A stretch of DNA of 64,000 bases from Granulicella cerasi (GCF_025685575.1 NZ_JAGSYD010000002.1:682001-746000), one strand, 5' to 3'; shown: positions 23,942 through 33,342, counted from the first letter of the stretch. Made by a program: numbers and translations. The notes: generated by a model not told the origin, from the sequence alone.

Positions 23942-25024
23942 ATGAGCCTCCTGTCCTCCATCCGCACATCGACGCCGCTGCCGCGCCTCGACTCCCTTTC
24001 GCCGCAAGCGGCCATCCCCGGCGGCTTCTTCGAAGTGCGTGGTGAGCACCTTGTGCTCCAAACCAACGATGGCCCACAGATGCCGCTCGCATTTTTCGGG
24101 CAGCTCGCGGCATCGCTCGATATGGTCCGCCCTTCGCGCCTACTCGCACGCGTTCCCGAAGGTGCCATCTCCTCCGACTTCACGCTGCGCACGTCGCGCG
24201 ATGCATCCAACCACGGAGCCGCGTCGAACGCACTCTTCGCCAACATCGGTGTGCCGATGGCCGAGAACCTGCACCTGATCTCGAACCCTTGCGTCGATCG
24301 CGACGGCAACCTCTACGCGATGGTCTCCGGACCGCGTGGCGAGCGTGTTCCCGTCAGCATCTATCGCATCGATCGCGATCTGCAGATTCGCCCCTTTGTA
24401 CGGGATCTGCTGAACATCTCCGCTCTTGCGCTTGGCCCCAGTGGCGACCTCTTCGCGTCGTCGCGCGCAGAGGGAACGGTCTACCGCATCACGCCTGAAG
24501 GCGCGATCAGCACCTTCGCCGAGGGCATGGGCGTGGCCACAGGTCTCGCGTTTGATCGCGAAGGGAATCTCTTCGTCGGCGACCGCTCGGGCACCATCTT
24601 CAAGATCAATTCGACCGGCGAGATCTTCGTCTTCGCCACGCTCGAACCCTCCGTTGCCGCGTATCACCTTTGCTTCCGCGACGATGGCACACTGCTCGTC
24701 ACCGCGCCTACGACGACCTCGAACCAGAGCATCTTCGCTATCGCTCCCGATGGCTCGACAAGCACCTTCTTCTCCGGGCTCGGCCGTCCGCAAGGCATGG
24801 CGCTTGATGTTGATGGCAACCTCTACGTGGCCGCCGCACTGCACGGCACGCGCGGTATCGTGCGCATCACGCCGTCGAAGCAGGCAGAGCTCTTCATCTC
24901 GGGCAACGACCTCGTCGGCCTCTGCTTTATCGAAGACGGCACCGTCGCACTCGCCACCAACAACACGCTCTTCTATCTCGACCTCGGCATCGAAGGAAGA
25001 CCGCTGGTCGGCACTGGGGCCTGA
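23942..25024 (+). CDS. NHL/SMP-30 beta-propeller protein
   Basis: A 360-residue protein with no clear signal peptide. About residues 1-85 have an IPT/TIG-like pattern (AAIPGGFFEVRGEHLVL); about 100-350 hold repeated NHL/gluconolactonase-like blades such as LAFDREGNLFVGDRSGTIFKI and MALDVDGNLYVAA. Such propellers bind ligands or partner proteins; enzyme activity is not evident. The stop TGA and the ATG of the next gene share one base, so the two are probably made in equal amounts. It follows pgpA by 13 nt. Confidence 0.8.
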   Translation: MSLLSSIRTSTPLPRLDSLSPQAAIPGGFFEVRGEHLVLQTNDGPQMPLAFFGQLAASLDMVRPSRLLARVPEGAISSDFTLRTSRDASNHGAASNALFANIGVPMAENLHLISNPCVDRDGNLYAMVSGPRGERVPVSIYRIDRDLQIRPFVRDLLNISALALGPSGDLFASSRAEGTVYRITPEGAISTFAEGMGVATGLAFDREGNLFVGDRSGTIFKINSTGEIFVFATLEPSVAAYHLCFRDDGTLLVTAPTTTSNQSIFAIAPDGSTSTFFSGLGRPQGMALDVDGNLYVAAALHGTRGIVRITPSKQAELFISGNDLVGLCFIEDGTVALATNNTLFYLDLGIEGRPLVGTGA

Positions 25025-25839
25025 TGCGGTACGCACTCTATCGCGAGCCCACGCCGGCAGAGCGCGAGGTCTTTGTACGACGCCGCAAGCTCGCTACGCT
25101 GCAACGCATCTTCGCCGAGCGCGAGCTTGCGCTCGGCGATCTGCGCGGACAACTCCTCAGCTTTGAAGGCCGTTATCTGCGACAGGTCGGCCTGCTTTAC
25201 AAAGAGCTCGACGAGTGGCAGCGCAAACGCAACGAACTGCACGCTCGCCCTGGCGATACGCCAGACTTCTCCGACATCGCTGATGTGCCGCTGGCCGAAC
25301 AGCGAGCACACATTGCACAGACCGTGCGCGCGCTCTTTCGCGAAGTCGCCAAGCGCCTGCATCCTGACTTCGCCGCCGATGCCGAGGACGAGCAGCGCCG
25401 CACACGCCTGATGGCGCAAGCCAACGACGCCGCGCGGCGTGGCGATCGGCTCGCGCTTGAACGCATGTTGCGGGGCTTCGACGCAGTGCTGCTGCTGAAC
25501 AGCGAGCAGGCGATCGAAGCTGAACTTGAGTTCCTCGCCGCACAGATCAGCGAACTCCACCTCGCCATCACGCAATCCGAGAAGGAATGCGTTGACCTCG
25601 ACCGATCCGAGATGGCCGAGTTGCAACGCGCATGCATCACTGCAGCGTTAGAAGGCCGTGACCTGCTTGCAGAGATGGCCGTACGTGTAAAGGGGCTCAT
25701 CGGCATCGCGATGCGCCAGTATGAGCTCGACCTCGACAAGATCAAAAATCCGCCACGCGGCGCGCTTGAAAGCTCCCTGCTCTCGGCCGAGACAAACATC
25801 TCTTTCCGCTTCGTCAACGGCAAACGCCAGCAGCGATAA
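25024..25839 (+). CDS. J-domain-like coiled-coil protein
   Basis: The 271-residue protein has an N-terminal helical region and a DnaJ-like segment, LFREVAKRLHPDFAADAEDEQRR, with an HPD tripeptide near residue 112, which in J proteins stimulates DnaK ATPase. Long Glu/Leu-rich helices (about 165-235) suggest coiled coils. The N-terminal phrase (AEREVFVRRRKLATLQRIFAE) may be a second coiled coil. The start overlaps the NHL gene's stop (TGATG). I infer a co-chaperone or partner of the NHL propeller; the exact family is unknown to me. Confidence 0.65.
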   Translation: MRYALYREPTPAEREVFVRRRKLATLQRIFAERELALGDLRGQLLSFEGRYLRQVGLLYKELDEWQRKRNELHARPGDTPDFSDIADVPLAEQRAHIAQTVRALFREVAKRLHPDFAADAEDEQRRTRLMAQANDAARRGDRLALERMLRGFDAVLLLNSEQAIEAELEFLAAQISELHLAITQSEKECVDLDRSEMAELQRACITAALEGRDLLAEMAVRVKGLIGIAMRQYELDLDKIKNPPRGALESSLLSAETNISFRFVNGKRQQR

Positions 25840-25882
25840 AACAATGCAGCACCGCTGAAATCGGCGTAGCATCCAAAGCAGC

Positions 25883-27136
25883 ATGATTGCCGAGATTATC
25901 GCGGTAGGCAGCGAGATGCTGACCCCGGACCGCCAGGACACGAACTCGCTTTACATCACGCGCGGCCTCAACGGCCTCGGCGTCTCCCTCGCCTTCAAAG
26001 GCATCGTCGGCGACAATCGCCAACACCTTACCGACGCCATCCGCATCGCGCTCAAGCGGGTGGACGTCGTGGTGCTCTCCGGCGGCCTTGGCCCGACGGA
26101 AGACGACCTCACACGTGAGTGCTCTGCCGAAGCGCTTGGCGTCGAACTCTACCGCGAGCCCGAACTCATGGTCGCACTCACGCGTCGTTTCGCCGAGCGC
26201 CGTATGACCATGTCAGCCAACAACGAGCGACAGACCGAAGTGCTCGACGGCGCCGTTGTGCTCGACAACAAGAATGGCTCCGCGCCCGGCCAGTGGCTCG
26301 ACACCACTGTCGACGGCCATCGCAAGATCCTCATCCTGCTCCCCGGCCCGCCGAAAGAGCTGATGCCGCTCTTCGACAACGAGTGCCTGCCGCGCCTGGC
26401 CGCTTCGCTGCCGCAGCGACATCTCGCGCGCCGCACGCTGCGCATGGCCCTGCTGCCCGAGTCGCAGGTCGATGCGCGATGTGCGCCAATCTATCAGCGC
26501 TTCACCGACATCGAAACGACGATCCTCGCGGGCAATGCGGAGATTACGCTGAACTTCGTCTGCACGAAGCCTACGCAGGAAGAGGCCGAGCAGCGCGTCA
26601 ATGCGCTGACCGAACTCATCGAGCACGAGATGGGCGACAGCATCTACTCCTCGCACGGCGAATCGCTCGAAGAGATTGTGCAACTCATGCTTGGCCTGCG
26701 CGACATGACACTCTCGGTGGCAGAAAGCTGCACCGGCGGCCTGCTTGCGCAGCGCATCACGGCCGTTCCCAACGCATCGCGCACCTTCGCTGGCGGAGCT
26801 GTGGTTTACAACGCGCAGCAGAAAACGACGCTCGCGCATGTTCCTGCTGACCTTATTGCAGAGCACGGCACCGTCTCCGAACCCGTTGCCCGCGCGCTCG
26901 CCGAGGGCATCCGCGAAGTCACGGGCAGCAAGATCGGCATTGGCATCACCGGCATTGCAGGTCCCTCCACGCTCGACGGCGCCGACGAAGGCAAGCCCGT
27001 GGGCCTGGTCTACGTAGCGCTGGCTGACGGCGAGGACACGCAGGTGAAAGAGCTCAACATTCGCGGCGACCGCGATCGCATCCGCTACTGGACGACGCAA
27101 CACGCGCTTGAAATGTTGCGTCTCTCCTTGCAGTAA
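25883..27136 (+). CDS. cinA: CinA: nicotinamide-nucleotide amidase / competence-damage protein
   Basis: A 417-residue two-domain protein. Residues about 4-170 are a MoCF-like domain (IIAVGSEMLTPDRQDTNS, SGGLGPTEDDLT), and about 260-410 are the CinA C-terminal domain with AESCTGGLLAQRIT and GIGITGIAGP. The family removes the amide from NMN in pyridine nucleotide recycling and was found in competence operons. Located between the J-domain protein and plsY, with separate spacing of 43 and 75 nt. Confidence 0.92.
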   Translation: MIAEIIAVGSEMLTPDRQDTNSLYITRGLNGLGVSLAFKGIVGDNRQHLTDAIRIALKRVDVVVLSGGLGPTEDDLTRECSAEALGVELYREPELMVALTRRFAERRMTMSANNERQTEVLDGAVVLDNKNGSAPGQWLDTTVDGHRKILILLPGPPKELMPLFDNECLPRLAASLPQRHLARRTLRMALLPESQVDARCAPIYQRFTDIETTILAGNAEITLNFVCTKPTQEEAEQRVNALTELIEHEMGDSIYSSHGESLEEIVQLMLGLRDMTLSVAESCTGGLLAQRITAVPNASRTFAGGAVVYNAQQKTTLAHVPADLIAEHGTVSEPVARALAEGIREVTGSKIGIGITGIAGPSTLDGADEGKPVGLVYVALADGEDTQVKELNIRGDRDRIRYWTTQHALEMLRLSLQ

Positions 27137-27211
27137 CCGCCGCCCACTCGTCGGCATCCAATCGTGCAGCGCGGCTGCAAGGATCATCCTGTACACTCAA
27201 ACACGCAAACC

Positions 27212-27826
27212 ATGGCCTGGATTCTTACCATCGTTGTCTCCTACCTGCTCGGTTCCATTCCGTTCGGCTACATTCTCGTGCGTTCATTCCAGAACGAGGA
27301 CATTCGCCAGTCGGGCTCGGGCAACATCGGCGCTACGAACGTGGCGCGTTCCAATAAACCTCTCGGCATCGCCACGTTATTGCTCGATGCGCTGAAGGGT
27401 TGGCTCGCTGTCGTGCTCACGCACACCTGGGTAAAGCTCTTTCACCTCGGCTCGCCCAACCCTGCGATGGATCTCGCTGCACTCGCGGCACTCTGCGCTG
27501 TCGTCGGCCACATGTTCCCCATCTGGCTGAACTTCCGCGGGGGCAAAGGCGTCGCTACGGCGCTGGGTGTCTTCATCGCGTTGTCATGGCCTGCTGCGCT
27601 CGCTGCAGTAGCGGTCTTCATCGTCGCACTCGTGCTCTCGAAGTACGTCTCCGTGGGCTCGGTCGCAGCGGCTGTCGCGCTGCCCATCTTCGCCTGGCTG
27701 CTGACGCCGCACCGCACGCTTTTCTTCGTGCTCTGCAGCGTCGCGATCGCAGCCCTCGTTGTCTACAAGCACAGCTCGAACCTGGCGCGTCTTCGCGCTG
27801 GCACCGAGAGCCAGTTCCTCCGGTAG
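27212..27826 (+). CDS. plsY: Glycerol-3-phosphate acyltransferase
   Basis: PlsY acylates glycerol-3-phosphate with acyl-phosphate in the first step of phospholipid synthesis. Signature motifs are GSIPFGYI, SGSGNIGATNVAR and GGKGVAT, with about five hydrophobic segments. The ATG at 27212 starts at the family's membrane segment (MAWILTIVVSYLLGS); a frame extension to 27164 was rejected. gpsA, encoding the enzyme that makes its substrate, starts 33 nt later, so the two likely form an operon. Confidence 0.94.
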   Translation: MAWILTIVVSYLLGSIPFGYILVRSFQNEDIRQSGSGNIGATNVARSNKPLGIATLLLDALKGWLAVVLTHTWVKLFHLGSPNPAMDLAALAALCAVVGHMFPIWLNFRGGKGVATALGVFIALSWPAALAAVAVFIVALVLSKYVSVGSVAAAVALPIFAWLLTPHRTLFFVLCSVAIAALVVYKHSSNLARLRAGTESQFLR

Positions 27827-27859
27827 CCTCGGCTACCCGCACGCACGGAGTCGCACCGC

Positions 27860-28855
27860 ATGAGTCGTATCGCTATCCTCGGAGCCGGAAGCTGGGGCAC
27901 CGCTCTCACGCTCTCGCTCGCTCGCCGCGGCGGACATGAGCTCACACTTTGGGCCCATTCTCCCGCGCACGCCGAAGAGCTCGCCGAGACCGGCGAAAAC
28001 AAGCGCTACCTCCCCGGATTCATCGTTCCGGCAGACGTGCGCATCACCTCAAAGCTGCAGGACGCCATCCACGGCACGTCAGTCGTCCTCTGTGTCACGC
28101 CGTCGCAGGCTTTGCGTTCGGTGATGGAGCAGATCGCACCGTCGCTCACGAAGGACCAGGTGCTGCTCTCGGCCTCCAAGGGCATCGAGGAAAAGACCTT
28201 CCTGCGCATGTCGCAGATCATGGCGAATTATGCGCCGGAAAACCCGCACGGCACACTCGGCGGCCCCTCCTTCGCGCAGGAAGTCGCCAGCGCCATGCCC
28301 ACGGCGATCACCATCGCTGCGGATGACGAGCAGATCGGCAAGCGCCTGCAGGATGACTTCTCGTCCTCCTCGCTGCGCGTCTATCGCAATGAAGATGTGG
28401 CTGGCACCGAACTCGGCGGAGCATTGAAGAATGTGATCGCACTCGCCGCCGGCGTCGTCACGGGGCTTGAGCTAGGTAACAATGCCGCAGCTGCACTCAT
28501 CACGCGTGGCATGGTCGAAGTGACCCGCCTCGCCATCGCTTGCGGCGGACGCCGTGAGACGCTGAGCGGCCTCTCCGGCATCGGCGACCTCGTCCTCACC
28601 TGCACCGGCGGCCTCTCGCGTAACCGCACCGTTGGCGTTGAACTTGGTAAGGGCCGCAAGCTCCCCGAGATCCTCGAATCCCTCAACGGCAAGGTCGCTG
28701 AGGGCGTGCGCTCCACCACCGCTGCGCTCGGCCTCGCTGCACGCTATGGCGTGGAGATGCCGATCACCGAGCAGATGGCGCTGATTCTGCATCAGGACAA
28801 GAGCCCGCGCGATGCGATTCGCGAACTGATGTCTCGCCCCGGCCGTCTCGAGTAA
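27860..28855 (+). CDS. gpsA: NAD(P)-dependent glycerol-3-phosphate dehydrogenase
   Basis: GpsA reduces dihydroxyacetone phosphate to sn-glycerol-3-phosphate for lipid synthesis. The NAD(P) motif GAGSWGTAL is at residues 7-15; GGPSFAQEV, GALKNVIALAAGV and LSGIGDLVLT are in place. The length (331) is normal. It sits directly behind plsY and converges with the ATP-grasp gene on the opposite strand, whose stop abuts it at 28856. Confidence 0.95.
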   Translation: MSRIAILGAGSWGTALTLSLARRGGHELTLWAHSPAHAEELAETGENKRYLPGFIVPADVRITSKLQDAIHGTSVVLCVTPSQALRSVMEQIAPSLTKDQVLLSASKGIEEKTFLRMSQIMANYAPENPHGTLGGPSFAQEVASAMPTAITIAADDEQIGKRLQDDFSSSSLRVYRNEDVAGTELGGALKNVIALAAGVVTGLELGNNAAAALITRGMVEVTRLAIACGGRRETLSGLSGIGDLVLTCTGGLSRNRTVGVELGKGRKLPEILESLNGKVAEGVRSTTAALGLAARYGVEMPITEQMALILHQDKSPRDAIRELMSRPGRLE

Positions 28856-30025
28856 CTACAGCCGTAGCTTGTAACGCTTCGACAACACATGCAGCAACGC
28901 AGGGCTTTCCCAGGGGACATCGTGGAAAGCCCGCTCGCTTTGCAGCGCCTCTGAGGAAGCATCGCGCAGCATCTCTTGCGGGAAGACCGCGATGCGATCC
29001 AACATCGTCGCCGCCGGGCGGTCCTCCACGGCAAGCCCCAGAACCTCGCGCACATACGCAGCGCACAGATCATGCCCCGCGCCCAACGGCAGATGTACCA
29101 ACTGCGTCGCGCGGAAGTTCATCTCCAACATCTGCAGACGTCCCTGCGCGTCGGGCAGAAAATCGCCGCCGACGAAGCCTGAGAGATGCAGCCGCTCGAC
29201 CATTGCGCGCAGCATCGCAACCGCCTCAGCGTTTTCGACTACGCGCACTACGCTCGACGCCGCCAACGAGTTCTGCACGTGCTCGACGGCAAAGATCGTG
29301 CACGCTACGAGCGCGCCGTTCGCCGCAACCGCCGCCGCAGTCAATTCCCCCGTCGGCTCGCCGACATATTGCTGCGCACACACCTCGCGGCCCATGCCCG
29401 CCCGCCGCGCGCGCATCAGGTTCCACTCCCGGTTGACGAATCCACGCTTCACCGCGCGCAAAACCGTCGGCGTGCCGTGGAGTCGTCGCCACGCTGTGCG
29501 CGCCTGCTCGAGCGTCTTCACGATGCGCACGCCCTGGCCGCCGAAACTCTCATCCGCCTTCAACACCAGCGGCAAGCCGAGCTCCTCCGCCGCGTGCTCC
29601 ACGCTCGCGGCGTTCTTCACTGCCACCGTTCGCGGAACACTCACATGTGCAGCCTCGGCGGCCTGCGCCATCGCCAGTCGCGACGACGCGGCGAGCACGG
29701 CATCCTCGCCGCCAAACGATCGCCGCATTAACGCTGAGACGGTTTCATCGCGACCGGCCAGCGCCAAAGCAGCCGCCAGAGCATGTTCGTCGCAAGCCAG
29801 CAGAGCATCTGGAGCGAAGCTGCGGATCGCATCCGCCAGGCACCTCTCGGCGATGAGCTCGTGATAACGAAATACGCGCAGCGCCAGCCCCGCGAGCACT
29901 GCCGGATGACGCGCCGGAGCGACCAGCCCGACCTCGCAACCAAGCGCCGTGAGCGCCAGCGCCAGCCGAGCGGTCGAAACCCACTCTCGACTCGCCACCA
30001 GCAACGTACGCGGCTTGTTTCCCAT
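28856..30025 (-). CDS. ATP-grasp domain protein
   Basis: A 389-residue ATP-grasp ligase. It has a pre-ATP-grasp Rossmann-like region (about 1-110), then the ATP-binding lysine regions (LGLPLVLKADESFGGQGVRIVKT) and a Mg2+-site region (MLEMNFRATQLVHLPLGAG). The family joins carboxylates to amines or thiols; the substrate is unknown, and no amino-acid or peptide-bond partner is near. The ATG at 30023-30025 is preferred to a GTG one codon earlier. It is divergent to a flavin oxidoreductase across 135 bp that probably holds both promoters. Confidence 0.85.
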   Translation of the reverse strand: MGNKPRTLLVASREWVSTARLALALTALGCEVGLVAPARHPAVLAGLALRVFRYHELIAERCLADAIRSFAPDALLACDEHALAAALALAGRDETVSALMRRSFGGEDAVLAASSRLAMAQAAEAAHVSVPRTVAVKNAASVEHAAEELGLPLVLKADESFGGQGVRIVKTLEQARTAWRRLHGTPTVLRAVKRGFVNREWNLMRARRAGMGREVCAQQYVGEPTGELTAAAVAANGALVACTIFAVEHVQNSLAASSVVRVVENAEAVAMLRAMVERLHLSGFVGGDFLPDAQGRLQMLEMNFRATQLVHLPLGAGHDLCAAYVREVLGLAVEDRPAATMLDRIAVFPQEMLRDASSEALQSERAFHDVPWESPALLHVLSKRYKLRL

Positions 30026-30160
30026 CACCAGCTCATCCTTTGGCCCAGCCTCCGCCGCACACGGCCGAGCCTTTGGCTACTCTCCGTCTGCTGTGGGGTC
30101 AATGCAAACGATAGTATCGGAAGTGCCGCGTTCCCACGTTGCCGCGTGCTACCTGAGCCT

Positions 30161-31384
30161 ATGCGCCACCCCATCTCAACCCGCCAGCCCGTGGTCATCG
30201 TCGGCGCGGGCCCTTTCGGTCTCTCGCTCGCCGCGCATCTGGCGGAGGCGCGTGTTCCCTTCCGCATCTTCGGCCGCCCCATGCAGACGTGGAAAACGCA
30301 GATGCCCGTCGACATGCACCTGAAATCCGACGGCTTCGCCTCCAATCTCTACGCTGGCCGCGCCCGTAGCTTCACTCTCGAAGATTTCTGCACTGAACGC
30401 GGGCTTCCGTACCATCCCACCGCGATGGCGATCCCGCTCGCGACCTTCATCGCCTATGGCGAGGAGTTCGCGCGCCGAATCGTTCCCACGCTGGAGCCGC
30501 AGAACGTCACCGCGCTCGACACCAATCCCGACGGCAGCTTCGCGCTTACCCTCGAAGACGGCGAGCGGTTCACAGCCTCTGCCGTCGTTCTCGCCACCGG
30601 CCTCAGCGTGAACCATCACCTCCCCACCGCCTTCGCAGCCCTCGCTCCGCAGTACGTCAGCCACACCGCCGAGCATCAGCGCTTCGACCGCTTTACCGGC
30701 CAGCGCGTCGCCGTGCTGGGTCGCGGAGCCAGTTCGCTGAACGCCGCCGCGCTGCTGCATCAGGCAGGCGCGCACGTCACGCTCATCACGCGTAAGCGCA
30801 ACATCTTTGTGCACGGGCCGTCCGATGGCTCCCCGCGCTCCTGGCGCGCGCGCCTGCGGCACCCTGGATCGCCGCTCGGCCCCTCGTGGCGTTCGTGGGC
30901 CTCGTCGCGCCTGCCGCTGCTCTTCCACGCACTGCCCGCTCCGCTGCGGCACGCGGTGAACTACAAACACCTCGGCCCGGCGGGCGGCGTTGCTCTCCAC
31001 GGGCTCGTCTTCGACCGCTTCCCGATCCTGCGCCAGACCGAGATCCTCACCGCGTCCGCGACAGACGATCACCGACTCGCGCTCACACTGCGCAACCTTG
31101 TTGATGGCGCGCAGCAAACGCTCCTCGTCGACCACCTCATCGCCGGCACCGGCTTCCGCCAGGACCTTGCACGCCTCCGCTTCCTCGCACCGGAGCTTCG
31201 CAGCCGCATTCGCACACACGCCAACGGCAGTCCACGCCTTGATCGCCGATTCCAGACCAGCATTGCTGCTCTCTACGTCATCGGCCCGGCGGCCGCAGAC
31301 AGCTTCAGCCCGCTCTTCAAGTTCGCAGCCGGGGCCGACTTCGCCGCGCGTCACCTCACCGCGCACCTTCAGCGTCAAACCTAG
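30161..31384 (+). CDS. FAD/NAD(P)-dependent oxidoreductase (flavoprotein monooxygenase-like)
   Basis: The 407-residue protein has an FAD-binding GAGPFGLSLAAHL (16-28) and a second dinucleotide-binding site RGASSLNAAALL near residue 189, typical of two-dinucleotide-domain flavoproteins, including N-hydroxylases and Baeyer-Villiger enzymes. The LATGL motif in VVLATGLSVNHH and a late G(T)GF motif (DHLIAGTGFRQDL) also fit. The substrate is not predictable. The ylxP start lies 2 nt after its stop. It is divergent from the ATP-grasp gene; a pathway role with it is possible. Confidence 0.82.
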   Translation: MRHPISTRQPVVIVGAGPFGLSLAAHLAEARVPFRIFGRPMQTWKTQMPVDMHLKSDGFASNLYAGRARSFTLEDFCTERGLPYHPTAMAIPLATFIAYGEEFARRIVPTLEPQNVTALDTNPDGSFALTLEDGERFTASAVVLATGLSVNHHLPTAFAALAPQYVSHTAEHQRFDRFTGQRVAVLGRGASSLNAAALLHQAGAHVTLITRKRNIFVHGPSDGSPRSWRARLRHPGSPLGPSWRSWASSRLPLLFHALPAPLRHAVNYKHLGPAGGVALHGLVFDRFPILRQTEILTASATDDHRLALTLRNLVDGAQQTLLVDHLIAGTGFRQDLARLRFLAPELRSRIRTHANGSPRLDRRFQTSIAALYVIGPAAADSFSPLFKFAAGADFAARHLTAHLQRQT

Positions 31385-31386
31385 CC

Positions 31387-31701
31387 ATGCCCGTCGCCCT
31401 GCTCACGCTCGAACTCTCCATCGAACACGCACACTCCCTCAAGGACCGCCGCCAGGTCGTGCGCTCGCTCAAAGACAAGCTGCGTCACGGCTTCAACGTC
31501 TCCGTCGCCGAGCTGGACGAGACGCCGCTGTGGAACCGAGCGACCGTCGGCATCTGTGCCGTTTCGTCGTCGGCACGCTACCTGGCCGGACAGATGCAAG
31601 AGGTGGAGGACGCCGCGCGGCGTCTCTCCGTCGGGCTGGGCTGTGAGGTAATCGATACCTTCGTCGAGTTCGATCTCCCGTTGGCAACCGACGAGTTGTA
31701 A
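31387..31701 (+). CDS. ylxP: DUF503 (YlxP-like) protein
   Basis: A 104-residue DUF503 protein (VALLTLELSIEHAHSLKDRRQVVRSLKDKLRHGFNVSVAELD), usually encoded between infB and rbfA in the ribosome-maturation operon of many bacteria. Its precise role is unknown; a ferredoxin-like fold is known for the family. Here rbfA follows 75 nt later and nrnA after that, but infB is not next to it; an unrelated flavoprotein occupies that place 2 nt upstream. Confidence 0.9.
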   Translation: MPVALLTLELSIEHAHSLKDRRQVVRSLKDKLRHGFNVSVAELDETPLWNRATVGICAVSSSARYLAGQMQEVEDAARRLSVGLGCEVIDTFVEFDLPLATDEL

Positions 31702-31776
31702 GCTGAATCGAATCAGCCATTGTTGCGTTACAGGCTGGTCACGACAGTGGTATCCTGACTAGTCGAAGTTTGAAAT

Positions 31777-32202
31777 ATGCCTGAACATAGAGCACGCCAG
31801 CATCACCGCGACCGCGTCGCGTCCACTTTCGCCGAAGAGATCACCGCCATGCTGGAGGGTGAGCTTACTGACCCCCGCATCGCGCCTTGCCACGTGACCG
31901 AGGTGATCCTCGCCCCCGGCGGAAAGAGCTGTCGCGTCCTCATTGCGGTCGTCGGCGGCGAGAAAGAAGAAGCCTCCACGCTCGAAGGCCTGATGGCCGC
32001 TCGCGCGTACATCCGTACCGAAATTCGCGATCGCATGGCCGTTCGCCATGTTCCCGAAATCACCTTTGCGATCGACCGATCCGAAAAACTCACTGCGCGC
32101 ATGGACGAGATTTTCGGACGCATCAATAAAAGACGCGCACGCGACGAACGTCGTACTTCTTCCAGTCCTGCATCTGAAACACGAGAGGCGGACGACAAGT
32201 AA
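31777..32202 (+). CDS. rbfA: 30S ribosome-binding factor A
   Basis: RbfA helps mature 16S rRNA and is needed for cold growth. The 141-residue protein shows a KH-fold pattern (ASTFAEEITAMLEGELTDPRIAPCHVTEVILAPGGKSCRVLIAVVGG) and VPEITFAIDRSEKL, with a basic C-terminal tail. The stop codon overlaps the nrnA start (TAATG). The neighbour order ylxP, rbfA, nrnA follows the widely conserved arrangement. Confidence 0.93.
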   Translation: MPEHRARQHHRDRVASTFAEEITAMLEGELTDPRIAPCHVTEVILAPGGKSCRVLIAVVGGEKEEASTLEGLMAARAYIRTEIRDRMAVRHVPEITFAIDRSEKLTARMDEIFGRINKRRARDERRTSSSPASETREADDK

Positions 32203-33191
32203 TGTTCACCAGCCCCGCGAACATGCAATCAATGGAAAAGCTGCTGGCCGAAATCGGCAAGCGCCAGAGCTTCCTGATCACCTCGCATGCCCGCCCCGAT
32301 GGCGATGCCATCGGCTCTTCGCTCGCTCTGATGCATCTGCTCGACGGCATGGGCAAAGACGTTGCCGTCTGCTTTGCAGACCCTGTCCCTGACATCTATG
32401 CAGCCATTCCCGGCGTAGAACGCATCCGGCACGACCTTCCGGCTGAGAACGTCGAATGTGCCATCCTGATGGAGTGCGATTGCATTGCGCGTTCGGGCTA
32501 CACCGCCCTGCCCGCCGACTGCACGATCAACATTGATCACCACTTGTCGGGGCGCGAGTATGCGACCTACAACTGGATCGACTCGGAAGCTCCGGCCGTC
32601 GGTGCGATGGTGTTCGACATGGCACAGGTCTCCGGCCAGCCCATCACTCCGGCCATGGCCACCTGCGTTTACACAGCGCTCGTCACGGACACCGGCTCGT
32701 TCCTTTACTCCACCACGACGGCGGACACCTTTGCGATCGCCGCGAAGCTGCTCTACGCGGGCGCCGACTCCTACGCGGTCACGCAGGCTGTCTTCTTCTC
32801 GACTCCACGCAGCAAGATGCGCCTGTTGGCCAGGGCCCTGACCCGTATGGAGATTCGTGGCGAAGTCGCCTGGAGCTGGGTCACCGAGCAGGACCTCGTC
32901 GAGCTCGAAGCCACCGTGGAAGACTGCGAAGGCATCGTCAACTACCTCATCGGCATGGCCGGCATCTGCGCCGCGGCGTTCCTTCGCGAGCAGCCGGGCG
33001 GGCAGGAGTTCCGCATCAGCCTCCGCAGCCGCCGAGCTGTTGACGTTTCCCGCGTCGCCCAGGAGTTTGCCGGTGGCGGACACCGCAACGCATCGGGCGG
33101 CTCCATCGACGGCCCGCTCGACGTCGCGATCGAACGCCTCACCACGCGCCTGCAGCGTGCCTGCGACGACGCGCTCCGTCCCACGGCCTAG
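32202..33191 (+). CDS. nrnA: DHH-family oligoribonuclease / PAP phosphatase
   Basis: NrnA degrades nano-RNA and dephosphorylates 3'-phosphoadenosine 5'-phosphate. The 329-residue protein has the HARPDGDAIGSSLAL motif (metal site), NIDHHLSG (DHH box) and a C-terminal DHHA1 domain with GGGHRNASGG. The ATG starts directly after rbfA's stop. A rho-independent terminator follows at 33207, ending the unit. Confidence 0.94.
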   Translation: MFTSPANMQSMEKLLAEIGKRQSFLITSHARPDGDAIGSSLALMHLLDGMGKDVAVCFADPVPDIYAAIPGVERIRHDLPAENVECAILMECDCIARSGYTALPADCTINIDHHLSGREYATYNWIDSEAPAVGAMVFDMAQVSGQPITPAMATCVYTALVTDTGSFLYSTTTADTFAIAAKLLYAGADSYAVTQAVFFSTPRSKMRLLARALTRMEIRGEVAWSWVTEQDLVELEATVEDCEGIVNYLIGMAGICAAAFLREQPGGQEFRISLRSRRAVDVSRVAQEFAGGGHRNASGGSIDGPLDVAIERLTTRLQRACDDALRPTA

Positions 33192-33206
33192 CTCGGCATC
33201 CCATTC

Positions 33207-33240
33207 AGCGCCGCCGACCACCCTCGGCGGCGCTTTCTCT
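33207..33240 (+). terminator. Rho-independent terminator after nrnA
   Basis: Stem AGCGCCGCCGA (33207-33217) pairs with TCGGCGGCGCT (33224-33234), loop CCACCC, followed by TTCTCT. Strong, GC-rich, 16 nt after the nrnA stop. Confidence 0.85.
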
Positions 33241-33342
33241 GTACAGGACTCTTCCAAGGCTCCCCGCAAACGTTCTCCCTCGGCTTTTGATAGCCTTAAG
33301 CTGGTTTACGCCGCCCCGCGCGGCACTTAGACGATTGCTCTC

